From the NCBI GenBank assembly GCA_963665215.2, contig CAXXWW010000009.1, forward strand, positions 1 to 52,602: a stretch of DNA of 52,602 nt, given 5' to 3'. Every line of letters begins with the position of its first letter. Positions within the stretch are counted from its first letter, which is position 1. Shown piece after piece: positions 1 to 8,959 of the stretch. A program made the translations under genes and the position numbers. The notes under the pieces were generated by a model that ran no database searches, was not told where the DNA came from, and worked only from the letters and a program-made list of their open reading frames with translations. Source of the DNA: G963665215 sp963665215 (GTDB lineage Bacteria; Chloroflexota; Dehalococcoidia; Lucifugimonadales; CAUZJF01).

Positions 1-3000
1 GTAGGTCGTCACGATTGAGGAACTGCCGGATGCGTTTCGTGAAACTGTCTGACGTGACTGCTGAGATGGCGTCCAAGTAGGCTTGGCCGATCTGGTCCAC
101 GGCGGCCTTCAGAGGCTCCTTCAGGTGCCTAAAGGGGTTTTCGTCCGCCGGGATGTCAAAGCGGAGCTCGTCTTTGCCGGCCTCTACAATGGATAGGACG
201 TCGTTGGGCGACGTTGTTGGCTGCGCCACGTTGCCCAAGGGATAAAAGCGCCAGAACACCTCCCCTGACGCCTCCTCCGGCATCTTCAGCATGACGTAAA
301 CCCCGTTGGCCATGCCCTTCTTTACGCTGTAGACGCCGTTGGGGATGTCTCTTACGTCCTCTGTGGCGAACTCCTTCATCATATCCAGATACCTGTTCAG
401 CAGCTCTGCGCCCTCATCCAGACCCTGGCTACGCTCTCCCTCACGATAGACCTGGTCCGCCTGGACGCCACCGGCGCGCAGCTTCATTACCTTGTCCAGT
501 TCCTTAGCCTCGATCTGCTCTCCCAACACCGAGGCGTCCAAGGCCACGGCATCCTCGATGGTCTCAATCTTCTTGGACAAATTCTTGACCAGGTTTAAAA
601 GATCCTCCAAGCCATCCTCAGGCATCAGGTTGTAGATGTACACCTTGTCGTGGGGAGAGAACAGGCGATCGATGCGACCGGCGCGCTGAATCATCCGCAC
701 CGGGTTCCATGGTAGGTCGTAGTTGATCAGGAACTGGGCGTCTTGGAGATTCTGACCCTCCGAGAGTACGTCCGTGGCTATCAACAATTCGATGCCGTGC
801 GCTCTCAGTGGCTCAATCTTCCTCAGCAGGGCTGGGTCATCCAGAGGTTCGGTCTCGCGGTTGGCCGCCAGCGGCGCGAAATGCTCAAGCACAGCGCGTC
901 GCCGATTCTGGTCATCCCCGCCAGTGAGCAGCGACATCCAGAGTCCGCCCTCCAGGTTGCTCTGAACCCGGACATTATTCTTTAAGGATTCCACGTCTCC
1001 GCCGAACTGCTTGAACAGATTCTGAGCAGTGTCTTTGTACGTCGTGAACAAGGCCACCTTGGTGGGTTGCCCGTGGTCGTCCTGTTTTGGAAGCCTTTCT
1101 AGTAGCTTGCGCACGGCCTGCGCTTTGGGGTCGCCCTGCTCCGCCAGCATCTGCTCCAGCCACTGAAGCCGTGTCAGCAGCGTCTGAAGCCTGTCCCGGT
1201 CGAACTCCACGTCCGCCTGCAATCTCCCACGTAGATCCACGTCCTCTGGCGCGGCAAGTTCCTGTTGCAATGCCGCCACTGCCTTGGGATCCATGTCCTC
1301 CAAGTCCTGGTCGTGGTCTGGCAACGACCCTCCCAGTACGCCCCGCAGCTTGTATGCCTGCTTGGGCGTCAGGACACGACCCTGTTCCAGCCTTGCCAGG
1401 AAGAGGTTGAGATAATCCACGAGACTACGCACTGTTGACGTGAGTGCAGCCAGGGAACTCTCCATGCGCTTCAACAGGATGGTGCGCATGATGCCGACAA
1501 AGTTTGCGTTACGCTGCCGCAGTTGCGCACTGGTCTCCTTCTCCCCTGTCTCAACGCCGTATTCGTCCAGGCGATAGACGGCGAAGTTGAGGTGATCGAT
1601 GGCATCGATGATGTCGTGGTAGATGTTGCCGTACAGACCTCGCAGGCTGTAGTCCACTGCCTTCGGTATTTCATGCTCCGGGAAGTGCAGCGGCTGGCCA
1701 TTGACCTCCATCGTGTCCCCCGCCTCCTGCATGGCCCGGATATCGTGCCGGGTCCGGCGTACCAGGGACAGCATCATGGTGTCCAGAAGGCCAGAATTGG
1801 ATTCACCCTTCTCAATCGCCTGGAAAGCCTCTTTCAGATTTGGTATCGGCCCTCGCCCGGCATACCACGTGTCGTCTCCCCTAGTGATTAACATGAGTTG
1901 GTGATAAAGGTCCCAGACCGAGTTGTTGATGGGCGTGGCTGTCATTAGCACCACCCTAGTATCCGGCTGGCCGCCTCGGATGATCTCCATGAGGGCCCGA
2001 TAGCGTTTCGTCCTTGGGTTGCGGAAGTTGTGGGACTCGTCCACAAGGATGACGTCGTACTGGTCTTGGTAACGCTTCAACTCGGCGCGGAGCCGTTGCC
2101 GCTGAACGGGTGACGGCTCCTCTTCTATGTCCACCAGGCTGGGCAGCGACTCCATGGAGACCGTGGTGGCCATGATTCCCCACTCGGCAAATCTGTCGGC
2201 GTTCCAGTTGTCCTGAAGCTGGGCGGGGCACACTATTAGCGCCCTCGTAGACGCCCTCGCCCATTGTGGGTCATCGCTTCGCTGGTTGGCGAACTCCCGG
2301 AGGATGCCCAAGCCCTCGTAGGTCTTGCCCAGGCCTACCGAGTCGCACAGCATGGCCCCCCAGTGGCGCCGCAACAATGCGACGCAGCGTTGGACGGCCT
2401 GCTGCTGAAATCCGGCCAGCCTTCCCATGACCTCTTCCGACAGGCCCATCTCTAGGAATCGGCCGTAGGCGGCATGCAGCGACTTCAGCATGACCTGCCA
2501 CGGAGTGTAGCGTCTCCCGAACAGGACACACTCTTCCAGGCGTTGGATGAACTGCGGCTTGCAGTCCTGTCCCAGCTCCCACTTCTCATCGAACCAGCCC
2601 TCTAGGTGTGCCGTTAGCTCCCGATCGTAGGAGCCTAGGTTCAGCTCGGAGTTCTCCGAGAGACCACTCTTGGTGAGATTGCTGGAGCCGACTGCGGCGT
2701 AGCGTCCCATCTCACCGGAGAAGAGATACGCCTTGGCGTGAAGCCGGTTCCTGGGCGAGCGGTGGTCCAGCACATTTTCGGGCAGTACCTTGTCCTTATC
2801 GGACCCCAGGAATCGCCTGACCTCCACGCTGTCCCTTCTCAGAAAGTCGGCCAGCGTTGTGACCCGCTCCCACGCGGACAGGTCGAAGGCCCCTGCTTCA
2901 GGAGTTGCGCCTCGGGCCAGAAGCTCCCGGCGTTCCTCGTGAGTGAGCAGCAGCCAGGGGTAGCCGCCTTCGAGGAAGGTGTACCAGTCCACCGACTCCG

Positions 3001-3277
3001 CTGCGCCTTGAAGCTCGTCATTGTCGCCGGGTTGGGACAGCACGTCCCCCGGGCCGCGTCGGTTCATGAATGGCCGCTCCCCTAGCAGGAGCCGCACGGT
3101 ATGGGCACCGCCCATGCCGTCCTTCAACTCAAGGAAGCCATCGGGGGTCAGGTAGGCTGTGGCAATGCGGATGTCTTGGGGTATTACACGGGCCAACGCG
3201 CCGACAAGGTGCTCCCGCATCGAGCCGGTCGTGGGTTCGTTTGAGATAGGAAAGATATCGCTGTTTTCTGTGGTCAT
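1..3277 (-). CDS. PLD-domain SNF2-type helicase, 3' end beyond window
   Basis: I read one uninterrupted minus-strand frame from an ATG at 3277 to the left edge (about 1092 residues, no stop reached), so the C-terminus is missing. Around residue 180 there is a phospholipase-D-like segment (NRLHAKAYLF, then VGSSNLTKSGL). It is followed by an SF2/SNF2 core: Walker A DSVGLGKT near 311, DEAH-like box VDESHN near 410, TATPINN soon after, and a C-terminal helicase lobe with ATDVLSEGQNLQ and QRAGRIDRL near 862. Proteins with this PLD plus SNF2 layout are typically found in defence loci beside large adenine methyltransferases. It lies 74 bp downstream of the HEPN gene on the same strand, so the two are probably co-transcribed. 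ATP-driven translocation on nucleic acid with PLD-mediated cleavage or binding is inferred from the family. Confidence 0.85.
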   Translation of the reverse strand, partial: MTTENSDIFPISNEPTTGSMREHLVGALARVIPQDIRIATAYLTPDGFLELKDGMGGAHTVRLLLGERPFMNRRGPGDVLSQPGDNDELQGAAESVDWYTFLEGGYPWLLLTHEERRELLARGATPEAGAFDLSAWERVTTLADFLRRDSVEVRRFLGSDKDKVLPENVLDHRSPRNRLHAKAYLFSGEMGRYAAVGSSNLTKSGLSENSELNLGSYDRELTAHLEGWFDEKWELGQDCKPQFIQRLEECVLFGRRYTPWQVMLKSLHAAYGRFLEMGLSEEVMGRLAGFQQQAVQRCVALLRRHWGAMLCDSVGLGKTYEGLGILREFANQRSDDPQWARASTRALIVCPAQLQDNWNADRFAEWGIMATTVSMESLPSLVDIEEEPSPVQRQRLRAELKRYQDQYDVILVDESHNFRNPRTKRYRALMEIIRGGQPDTRVVLMTATPINNSVWDLYHQLMLITRGDDTWYAGRGPIPNLKEAFQAIEKGESNSGLLDTMMLSLVRRTRHDIRAMQEAGDTMEVNGQPLHFPEHEIPKAVDYSLRGLYGNIYHDIIDAIDHLNFAVYRLDEYGVETGEKETSAQLRQRNANFVGIMRTILLKRMESSLAALTSTVRSLVDYLNLFLARLEQGRVLTPKQAYKLRGVLGGSLPDHDQDLEDMDPKAVAALQQELAAPEDVDLRGRLQADVEFDRDRLQTLLTRLQWLEQMLAEQGDPKAQAVRKLLERLPKQDDHGQPTKVALFTTYKDTAQNLFKQFGGDVESLKNNVRVQSNLEGGLWMSLLTGGDDQNRRRAVLEHFAPLAANRETEPLDDPALLRKIEPLRAHGIELLIATDVLSEGQNLQDAQFLINYDLPWNPVRMIQRAGRIDRLFSPHDKVYIYNLMPEDGLEDLLNLVKNLSKKIETIEDAVALDASVLGEQIEAKELDKVMKLRAGGVQADQVYREGERSQGLDEGAELLNRYLDMMKEFATEDVRDIPNGVYSVKKGMANGVYVMLKMPEEASGEVFWRFYPLGNVAQPTTSPNDVLSIVEAGKDELRFDIPADENPFRHLKEPLKAAVDQIGQAYLDAISAVTSDSFTKRIRQFLNRDDL

Positions 3278-3351
3278 GCTGGTTTTGGTCGCTGACCGCC
3301 ACCCTCTTGGATGGCGCATTTCAAAAGCCATTCCTTTCGGAATTAGCTCCT

Positions 3352-4683
3352 CTACTTTGTTTCCTCAGTCAAGGATTCCCAGCCTGATTCCGAAGCACTT
3401 TGCCAGGCAGGCTCCAAGGGTCTATCTCGCCACGGCAAGAATCTTGGCATGTCTCTACCTTCCAAGGGATACTCCTCCTGACCTAGTCTCCTGAATTCTT
3501 CGTAGCTGAAGGAGACGACAGAGTCCCGTTGTTCATTATGGACGATCCAACTGGACTCGACCTCCATCAAGACATCAGATGTTCCTTGACCTTGAGTGCC
3601 CCTCAGCGGCTTCCGAATTAGCCGGCATTCAACCCAGTCTCCTAGGTAAGGAGACATTTGCCCTTCGTTGAACAGAATCGACAGACGTGAAGTCGGCCGG
3701 ATTCTATAGTCCCCTGCCTTGAGCGACAGTACAGAATTGTCGTCTTTGTATTCCTGTGGAGTAAGTGCAGTCAAGAATGAAACGTTTAGAAGGTCAATCA
3801 AGAAGCGCCCACAATCTGAGCATTTTTGCATAAGCAGTTCGATTTCCCTTAAGCCGTGGACTACATCATGACGCAGTTGATGAGCCCTCTCGAACGAGAA
3901 TCCATCTATTGACTCAAGGGTGCCAGACTTGAAGACGTGCTCTATCCCTGCCACCGTGCTGTCTCTCTTGCCACCGGCCCGATTTCCGCAGGTGAGACAA
4001 GCAGCTCTAGAACCTTGGGGATGAAATCTACTGTCCATCACTAATCCTATGCATTCCAAGCCAGTCCACGCCGCGACGTAAGCAACCGCTGGGTCATCAG
4101 CACTAATCGCGATGCTATACCAATGGATTGCTGACTGCAGACGGTAAATGGTCTTACCATTGTACGAAGAGAACAAATCAAGAAATCTTTGGTACTCGTT
4201 CTGAACTTTTGGATCGAAGGACGCACGCTGAGTTTCATGCAATCTATCGTCGTAGAGGTAATTGTGTTGCGTTACTAGCCTCTCTTCGACGTTGACGGCT
4301 GCGACTCTTTGAAGACGTGGTGAGGCTAATGGGTATCCACCGAAGGCAGATGTCAGAGAGCCAAACTTAGCTCCTACCTGCAATGCGTGCTCTTCGGCAT
4401 CCTTTAGCGTCCTGCCAACATACTGAAAAACGAGTGTTAGTTCGGAATCACCTTCAATCGCGGATTCACCATCCGGCGTCCGCGATACCCAATACCCTTT
4501 GTGAACACTAAAGCCGCTGGGATTGGGTAGCACCTTCCTCACTCCCCTCTCCACGTTAAAGTCGGGATTGCCCAGATCAAACTGATTCCTCCAACCATGT
4601 GACCCTGTGGGATGGCTCGAACTATAAAAGGGCAGTCTGAGGGCGTCAACTGCATCCGATTCACTCAACTGACCCACTCCCAT
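3352..4683 (-). CDS. HEPN-domain protein, candidate defence RNase (ApeA-like)
   Basis: A 443-residue protein I cannot assign to a named family over its full length. Residues near 215-290 look like an HEPN domain: helices with AIHWYSIAISADDPAVAYVA, then RHDVVHGL near residue 271, which fits the R-x4-H catalytic motif of HEPN ribonucleases. Two CxxC pairs (CLTC before the motif, CSDC after it) bracket the motif and could bind zinc. The N-terminal 200 residues are unassigned; the C-terminal part (about 330-443) looks beta-rich. HEPN proteins of this kind (ApeA group, abortive-infection RNases) occur in defence islands. The helicase follows 74 bp downstream on the same strand, suggesting an operon. 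RNase activity is inferred from one motif; a non-catalytic HEPN sensor is the alternative. Confidence 0.6.
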   Translation of the reverse strand: MGVGQLSESDAVDALRLPFYSSSHPTGSHGWRNQFDLGNPDFNVERGVRKVLPNPSGFSVHKGYWVSRTPDGESAIEGDSELTLVFQYVGRTLKDAEEHALQVGAKFGSLTSAFGGYPLASPRLQRVAAVNVEERLVTQHNYLYDDRLHETQRASFDPKVQNEYQRFLDLFSSYNGKTIYRLQSAIHWYSIAISADDPAVAYVAAWTGLECIGLVMDSRFHPQGSRAACLTCGNRAGGKRDSTVAGIEHVFKSGTLESIDGFSFERAHQLRHDVVHGLREIELLMQKCSDCGRFLIDLLNVSFLTALTPQEYKDDNSVLSLKAGDYRIRPTSRLSILFNEGQMSPYLGDWVECRLIRKPLRGTQGQGTSDVLMEVESSWIVHNEQRDSVVSFSYEEFRRLGQEEYPLEGRDMPRFLPWRDRPLEPAWQSASESGWESLTEETK

Positions 4684-4749
4684 AGGGTAACCACCCCCCT
4701 GACGAGCGTAAAAGTCTAGAATTGCCTGCCCCTGCCCAAGCGTCTCCCT

Positions 4750-4770
4750 CGGGGTGGTCTATTCACCCCG
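4750..4770. other. 7-bp inverted repeat between HEPN gene and IS1380 transposase
   Basis: CGGGGTG and CACCCCG are separated by 7 bases. It lies between the start of the HEPN gene and the end of the IS1380-family transposase gene. It could be a weak terminator for the transposase or part of the IS end; there is no T-tract. Confidence 0.35.
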
Positions 4771-4814
4771 GACGACCCCATAACTGTCCGAAATACCTGT
4801 GCTCTCAAAGCAGG

Positions 4815-6146
4815 CTAGCCAGGTGCCAGCCGAAGCCGGCTGATCCGTTCTAGTATCCCGGTCAGCATTTCCCTGGTTACCAGCACCTCGGCAAGCTGAA
4901 ACACCAGCCTCCTTGCGTGGCGTACCAGTCGCCCACCCGTCTTGATCAGCCTGGTCTGAAGACTGGTCAGAGTCCAGTGCTTCATATCCTCCGGCAACAC
5001 CAGCCTTCTCATAAAGTTGCCCAGGTTGTAAGTCAGGACGAACAGCCATAGTCTCACCTGGTTGGCCACGAACTTGTGGCAGGAAAGCCGGGTCCAGTTC
5101 AGGGCGTACTTGCCCTCCTTGATCCACTGCTCCGCCGTGCCACGGCCATTGTAAAAGCGGACTATCCCTTTGGGTGGATAGCTCAGGTTGGTCACGATGA
5201 AACCAACCCTGGGAAATAGCTCCCCCTGATGCCACTCTACTTTAGCCACCACTCGCCTGGGCAAGTGCCAACTCTGGGCCTGATAGGCAAAGTCATGGTA
5301 GGAGACGATAGGCTCCCGGGACGGCCATTCGGTAGGACGCTCCAGCAAGGGTTGGATCTGCTCCTGAATTACCTGATTGGCGGGAAGCCGGATGGCGTAC
5401 CCGATCTTTCCTTGTTCCAGATACTCGTATAGCTCCGGCTTGGCAAAAGCAGCGTCACCCCGGAACAGCAACCGCAGTCCTTTCTTCTGGTATCCTTTCA
5501 CCACCGGCTCAAGGAGTTCCTGCCAGCCATCGGCACTATGCACGTTTCCGGGTCGTAGCGTCGCTCCTTCGCAATCCCCAAACTGGTTGAACAGAAAGAG
5601 GGGATGATAGCAGACACACTCGAAGTGCCCGTTGTAGGCGGCTCCTTCCTGCTGACCATGCACTGGACTCTCCGAACTGTCCATGTCCAGAATCACTCGC
5701 CGGTGTGGAGTGTGAGCCATGGCCAGCTCCACCCACTGGGGATTCATCAGGGCCAGCCCCTTTAGGTTGTCCTCTTGAGTCAGAGTCTCCGTCTCAAAAC
5801 GGCTCATGGTGTTGGTCCTGGCGGCGTTGCGGTCTGAGCCTTGCCAGCCCACGACAACTCTCATGGCTGGGTCTTGGGAAAGACGTTCTGCATCGTTGGT
5901 GTCATCGTAGCCGGCCAAGCGGCTGTAGATGGACTGGCGGAGCAGAGGGACCAGGTGGTGGCGGATGTTGCGGCCGGTACGGCTTTCCTGGAGATAGTCG
6001 GAGGCTATGGGGGTAAGGCCCAGGGCATCATCCAGCTCTCGAATGGGCAAGAGTCCGGCGTCGGAAGTGATGGTGGCACCGTGAAACTCCAGACGGACTT
6101 TGGGGTTGAACTGGAGTCGGAGAGGGGTCTTGTCGCCGTCACCCAT
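4815..6146 (-). CDS. IS1380-family transposase (type distinct from the pair further right)
   Basis: A full-length 443-residue DDE transposase. The catalytic triad can be placed: D in ILDMDSSESPVHG near residue 152, D in FRGDAAFA near 229, and E in RGTAEQWIKEGK near 337. The basic C-terminus and YNLGNFMRRLVLPE segment are typical of the IS1380 family. It is clearly different in sequence from the two IS1380-type transposases at 9081 and 16131. I could not find convincing terminal inverted repeats or a target duplication, so only the gene is given. The insertion lies upstream of the HEPN-helicase pair on the same strand and may have separated these genes from their original promoter. Confidence 0.9.
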   Translation of the reverse strand: MGDGDKTPLRLQFNPKVRLEFHGATITSDAGLLPIRELDDALGLTPIASDYLQESRTGRNIRHHLVPLLRQSIYSRLAGYDDTNDAERLSQDPAMRVVVGWQGSDRNAARTNTMSRFETETLTQEDNLKGLALMNPQWVELAMAHTPHRRVILDMDSSESPVHGQQEGAAYNGHFECVCYHPLFLFNQFGDCEGATLRPGNVHSADGWQELLEPVVKGYQKKGLRLLFRGDAAFAKPELYEYLEQGKIGYAIRLPANQVIQEQIQPLLERPTEWPSREPIVSYHDFAYQAQSWHLPRRVVAKVEWHQGELFPRVGFIVTNLSYPPKGIVRFYNGRGTAEQWIKEGKYALNWTRLSCHKFVANQVRLWLFVLTYNLGNFMRRLVLPEDMKHWTLTSLQTRLIKTGGRLVRHARRLVFQLAEVLVTREMLTGILERISRLRLAPG

Positions 6147-6487
6147 CGGGTGCCTCCAATGTCGGTACGCAAGTTATCTGAAATACGGCTAAGAGATTCA
6201 TGTAACGACTAGAAAAGCAAGAAAGTTGCCTATTTACCGCATCACTTGTTTGAGCTAAATGGGGAATACGGGCTAAAACATCTCCCATCCACCACCGCAA
6301 CCTCTCCACGGGCCGCCTAACCCGCTAATCAATTACCATCCTAGTAGACTGACATCCTAGCAATGAAGGGTAACGAGAATACTGCGCGACGCTCCCATCC
6401 TAACCTTCCCCCTGACGGGAAGGGACTCACTGTTGCCGTGAGGTCTCGCCAATCCAGGCTAACCCTCATTTCAAAGATTTCGCACCA

Positions 6488-6596
6488 CTAGTGCACGATC
6501 AGGAGGCCTTTTGGGACAAAGACTCGGAAGGCAGACACGCAGGTCTGCCCCTACGCGTCGCGTGCCTTCCGTAGGGGCGATCCTGTGTGATCGCCC
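6488..6596. repeat. Partial copy of dispersed repeat B plus GTAGGGGC hairpins
   Basis: The 494-bp gap between the IS1380 transposase and rnd holds no gene that I can support. At 6488-6505 it carries CTAGTGCACGATCAGGAG, the same end sequence as the 150-bp repeat at 42077 and 48245. It continues into a hairpin (CCCCTACG at 6548-6555 with CGTAGGGG at 6570-6577) and a second one (GGGCGATC at 6575-6582 with GATCGCCC at 6589-6596). This looks like a degenerate or alternative member of the same repeat family. The rest of the gap (6150-6480) shows nothing recognisable. Confidence 0.55.
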
Positions 6597-6640
6597 TGGG
6601 CGCAGTAACCGAACACGCCGTCTGAAGATGCACTAGCCCG

Positions 6641-7777
6641 ATGGACGATATGGAACACAACTCGCCGATTCCAATCGAACTCTTGACCTCCTCAGCCCAG
6701 GTTTCGGAGCTAGCGCGCATCCTGTCTCGAGAACGCCGCATCGCCGTAGATACCGAGTCAAACAGTCGGCACCGATACCCGGAGAGAGTCTGTCTGGTTC
6801 AAGTGGCGACCAACCGCAAGGTGTACTTGATCGACACGCTGGCAGTTAAAGACATGGAACCCTTAAGCCAAGCTATGGCGGACGACACGGTGATGAAGGT
6901 GATTCAGGGCGCCGAGTACGACATACGGTGCATGGACAGAGAGTGGGGATTTCGGGTGCGGAACGTCTTCGACACGTCCATCGCAGCCCGCTTTGTCGGC
7001 ATCGAGCGATTCGGACTGTCATTTCTGACCGAGACTCTGCTCGGCCTGCAGGTCCCAAAACTTGCCCGCATTCAAAAAAGTGACTGGTCTCGCCGGCCGC
7101 TCAGCCAGGAGGCCATGAATTACGCCGCGACGGACGTCGGGCATCTTTTTAGGATCCAGGAAGTGCTTGAGGGCAAGCTACGAGCCCTCGGAAGGTCGTC
7201 ATGGGTCTCTGAGGAGTGCGCTCGCCTGGAAGACATCCGTTACGTTGCCCCGGATCCAGAAACGGCGTTTCAGTCTCTGAAAGGCAGCCGCAAGCTCGAC
7301 GGACAACAAAAGGCGGTATTGAAACGACTGTTCACGACGCGAGAAGCCGAGGCTCGGCATCGCAACCGGCCACCCTACTATATTCTGCCACATGAAACTC
7401 TGGTCCATCTGGCATCCAATCCAGATGCCGACCTAGCCCGACTACCTTCGCTCAGAGGGCAAATTAACTCCCGTTTCGGCAGGCAATTACGTGCAGCCCT
7501 TCACAAGGGACTAGCCGATCCGCCGGTCAATAGTCCCAGTCATAGCGTCAGACGACGGGTGACAACGATTGAGGTTGAGCGACTGCAGCGGCTGAAAAAG
7601 TGGCGAATGGACCTGGGGAAGGAGCTGTCGATTGATCCGGCTCTGGTGTGGCCGATGGTTACCCTGGAACGCATTGCGAAAGCCCCTGGCACGTTGGGCG
7701 CTGAGCTCCAGTCGGGTGAAGTGAGGCATTGGCAACGTGAACAATTCGCTACATTACTGGAAGCCGCTCTTGTCTAG
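6641..7777 (+). CDS. rnd: Ribonuclease D (3'-5' exoribonuclease)
   Basis: A 378-residue DEDD-type 3'-5' exonuclease that trims tRNA and other structured RNA precursors in the cytoplasm. The exonuclease fold occupies residues 10-190: Exo I IAVDTES near 37, Exo II with GAEYDIRCM, and Exo III YAATDVGHLF near 165, which supplies the Tyr and Asp of the DEDDy class. HRDC-like helical segments follow, for example KAVLKRLFTTREAEARHRNRPP near 225 and LQRLKKWRMDLGKELSIDP near 315. Length fits the family. The start is ATG 6641; a second in-frame ATG lies 9 bases on. The gene stands alone between mobile-element debris, so whether it is core DNA or island cargo is unclear. Confidence 0.9.
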   Translation: MDDMEHNSPIPIELLTSSAQVSELARILSRERRIAVDTESNSRHRYPERVCLVQVATNRKVYLIDTLAVKDMEPLSQAMADDTVMKVIQGAEYDIRCMDREWGFRVRNVFDTSIAARFVGIERFGLSFLTETLLGLQVPKLARIQKSDWSRRPLSQEAMNYAATDVGHLFRIQEVLEGKLRALGRSSWVSEECARLEDIRYVAPDPETAFQSLKGSRKLDGQQKAVLKRLFTTREAEARHRNRPPYYILPHETLVHLASNPDADLARLPSLRGQINSRFGRQLRAALHKGLADPPVNSPSHSVRRRVTTIEVERLQRLKKWRMDLGKELSIDPALVWPMVTLERIAKAPGTLGAELQSGEVRHWQREQFATLLEAALV

Positions 7778-7929
7778 CTAGCAAGAATGCGCCTGGGCTC
7801 TACTGGAACTTGCGACGGTATTCCAGCCTTCGAGTGAATGCACGCTAGCTGATTAACATTACTCAACACTACACAGGACATCCAGATTGACGGTGCGAAA
7901 CACCTGGTGCTATCGTTCAGCCACCAATC

Positions 7930-7959
7930 TTGATTCCCTCGTAAAAACCCGGTTTGAGG
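7930..7959. repeat. Solo IS1182-type terminal sequence
   Basis: GATTCCCTCGTAAAAACC followed by GGTTTGAG closely resembles the left end of the IS1182-family element at 10704 (GATTCCCTCGTAACAAGG, then TGTTTGAG). No transposase sits beside it, so it looks like a leftover end of a related insertion. It lies in the 383-bp gap between rnd and the HsdR-N gene, which otherwise contains no supported gene. Confidence 0.5.
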
Positions 7960-7992
7960 AAAGTTCTAGCGATTTAGCACATCTGAGCGCTA

Positions 7993-8050
7993 CCGTATGT
8001 TGGGGTAGTATACGGAACAGAGACTGTATATTGTACCCAAGCGAGGGTAC
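7993..8050. promoter_or_regulatory. Two inverted repeats upstream of the HsdR-N gene
   Basis: CCGTAT (7993-7998) pairs with ATACGG (8010-8015), and GTACCC (8033-8038) pairs with GGGTAC (8045-8050). Both lie 110-170 bp upstream of the HsdR-N start at 8161. They could be operator sites for a controller protein or mRNA leader hairpins. No such regulator is visible nearby, so the role is a guess. Confidence 0.35.
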
Positions 8051-8160
8051 GTTTGTTCTGATTCGACCTGCACAGACTTTTTACGAGAGAATCAAGTATA
8101 CTCGGCGCAACCGACAACGAACGGGGCCCCGTCTTTTCGTCGTCCAGGGGGAACCAGAGC

Positions 8161-8959
8161 ATGGCTGGGACAATAGCCCAAGCGGTTGAGCAAATCAACA
8201 ACACCGCATTCCTACGTAGCTTGAATGAATCCGCCACCAAGCAGGGAGTGGTCCTCAGACTGCTCAGCCTTTGCGGGTGGAACCAGTTCGACCTCTCGGA
8301 GGTTTCACCCGAATATACGGTTGGGAACCGCCGGGTCGATTACGCGCTCATGCCAGGTTCACCCAACGCCGTATTCATAGAGGTGAAACGGCCTAGCGAA
8401 AGTCTGGAAGGACACCAGCAGCAGTTACTGGAGTATTGCTTTCAGGAAGGGGTAAAGCTGGCCGCGTTAACCAATGGGCGGACCTGGTGGCTCTATCTGC
8501 CCTTGCAGCCGGGAAGTTGGGAACAGAGGCGGTTCTTGACCGTCGACCTCGAATCCCAAGAACCCGACATCGTTGAACGACGGTTCATGGAGTACCTTTC
8601 CAAAGGAATGGTGACCAGCGGCCAGGCGGTCAGCGACGCCGAGGACTTAGTGCAGTCGCAGCAGCGAGCCGAGATTGCCGGCAAAGCCATCGTCGAAGCC
8701 TGGAACCAAATCGTCGAAACGCCCGATGAAATCCTGGTTGACTTAATCTCGGAGACTACTGAGCGCTTTTGCGGGTTTATGCCTGAACGAGAGTTGGTCG
8801 AACAATTTCTGTCACGGCGCGTCCGCGCGTTGCCTGACTTTCAACTTCCGTCGGAAGAACCTTCCCGGAGACCCCCACCCGCTCCTTCAGCGAATCCGAC
8901 GCGCAGGGAAGGGCAGGGCTCCATCCTTCCGATCACGCTGGAGCCGCAGAACTCCTTAG
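8161..8959 (+). pseudogene. Standalone HsdR-N (PD-(D/E)XK) restriction-like protein, 3' end cut by IS
   Basis: The N-terminal 220 residues match the HsdR N-terminal nuclease domain found as a separate protein in restriction and defence loci: NRRVDYALMPG followed by VFIEVKRPSES gives the D...ExK nuclease core, and HQQQLLEYCFQEGVKLAALTNG is the usual next segment. The reading frame runs straight into the IS1380 copy at 8960 and ends with 11 residues (LARIHRRRASG) encoded by the IS, the same tail as the chimeric ORF ending at 16041. About 265 native residues remain, so the C-terminal end is lost and activity is uncertain. The start is ATG 8161. Confidence 0.7.

Noticed and set aside
4740..6240. 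Terminal repeats of the first IS1380 element
   Set aside because: The only shared sequence (GAAATAC) is in direct and not inverted orientation, so the ends could not be set.
7887..8189. 100-residue plus-strand frame upstream of the HsdR-N gene
   Set aside because: It overlaps the HsdR-N start, covers the IS-end remnant and both dyads, and resembles no protein family.
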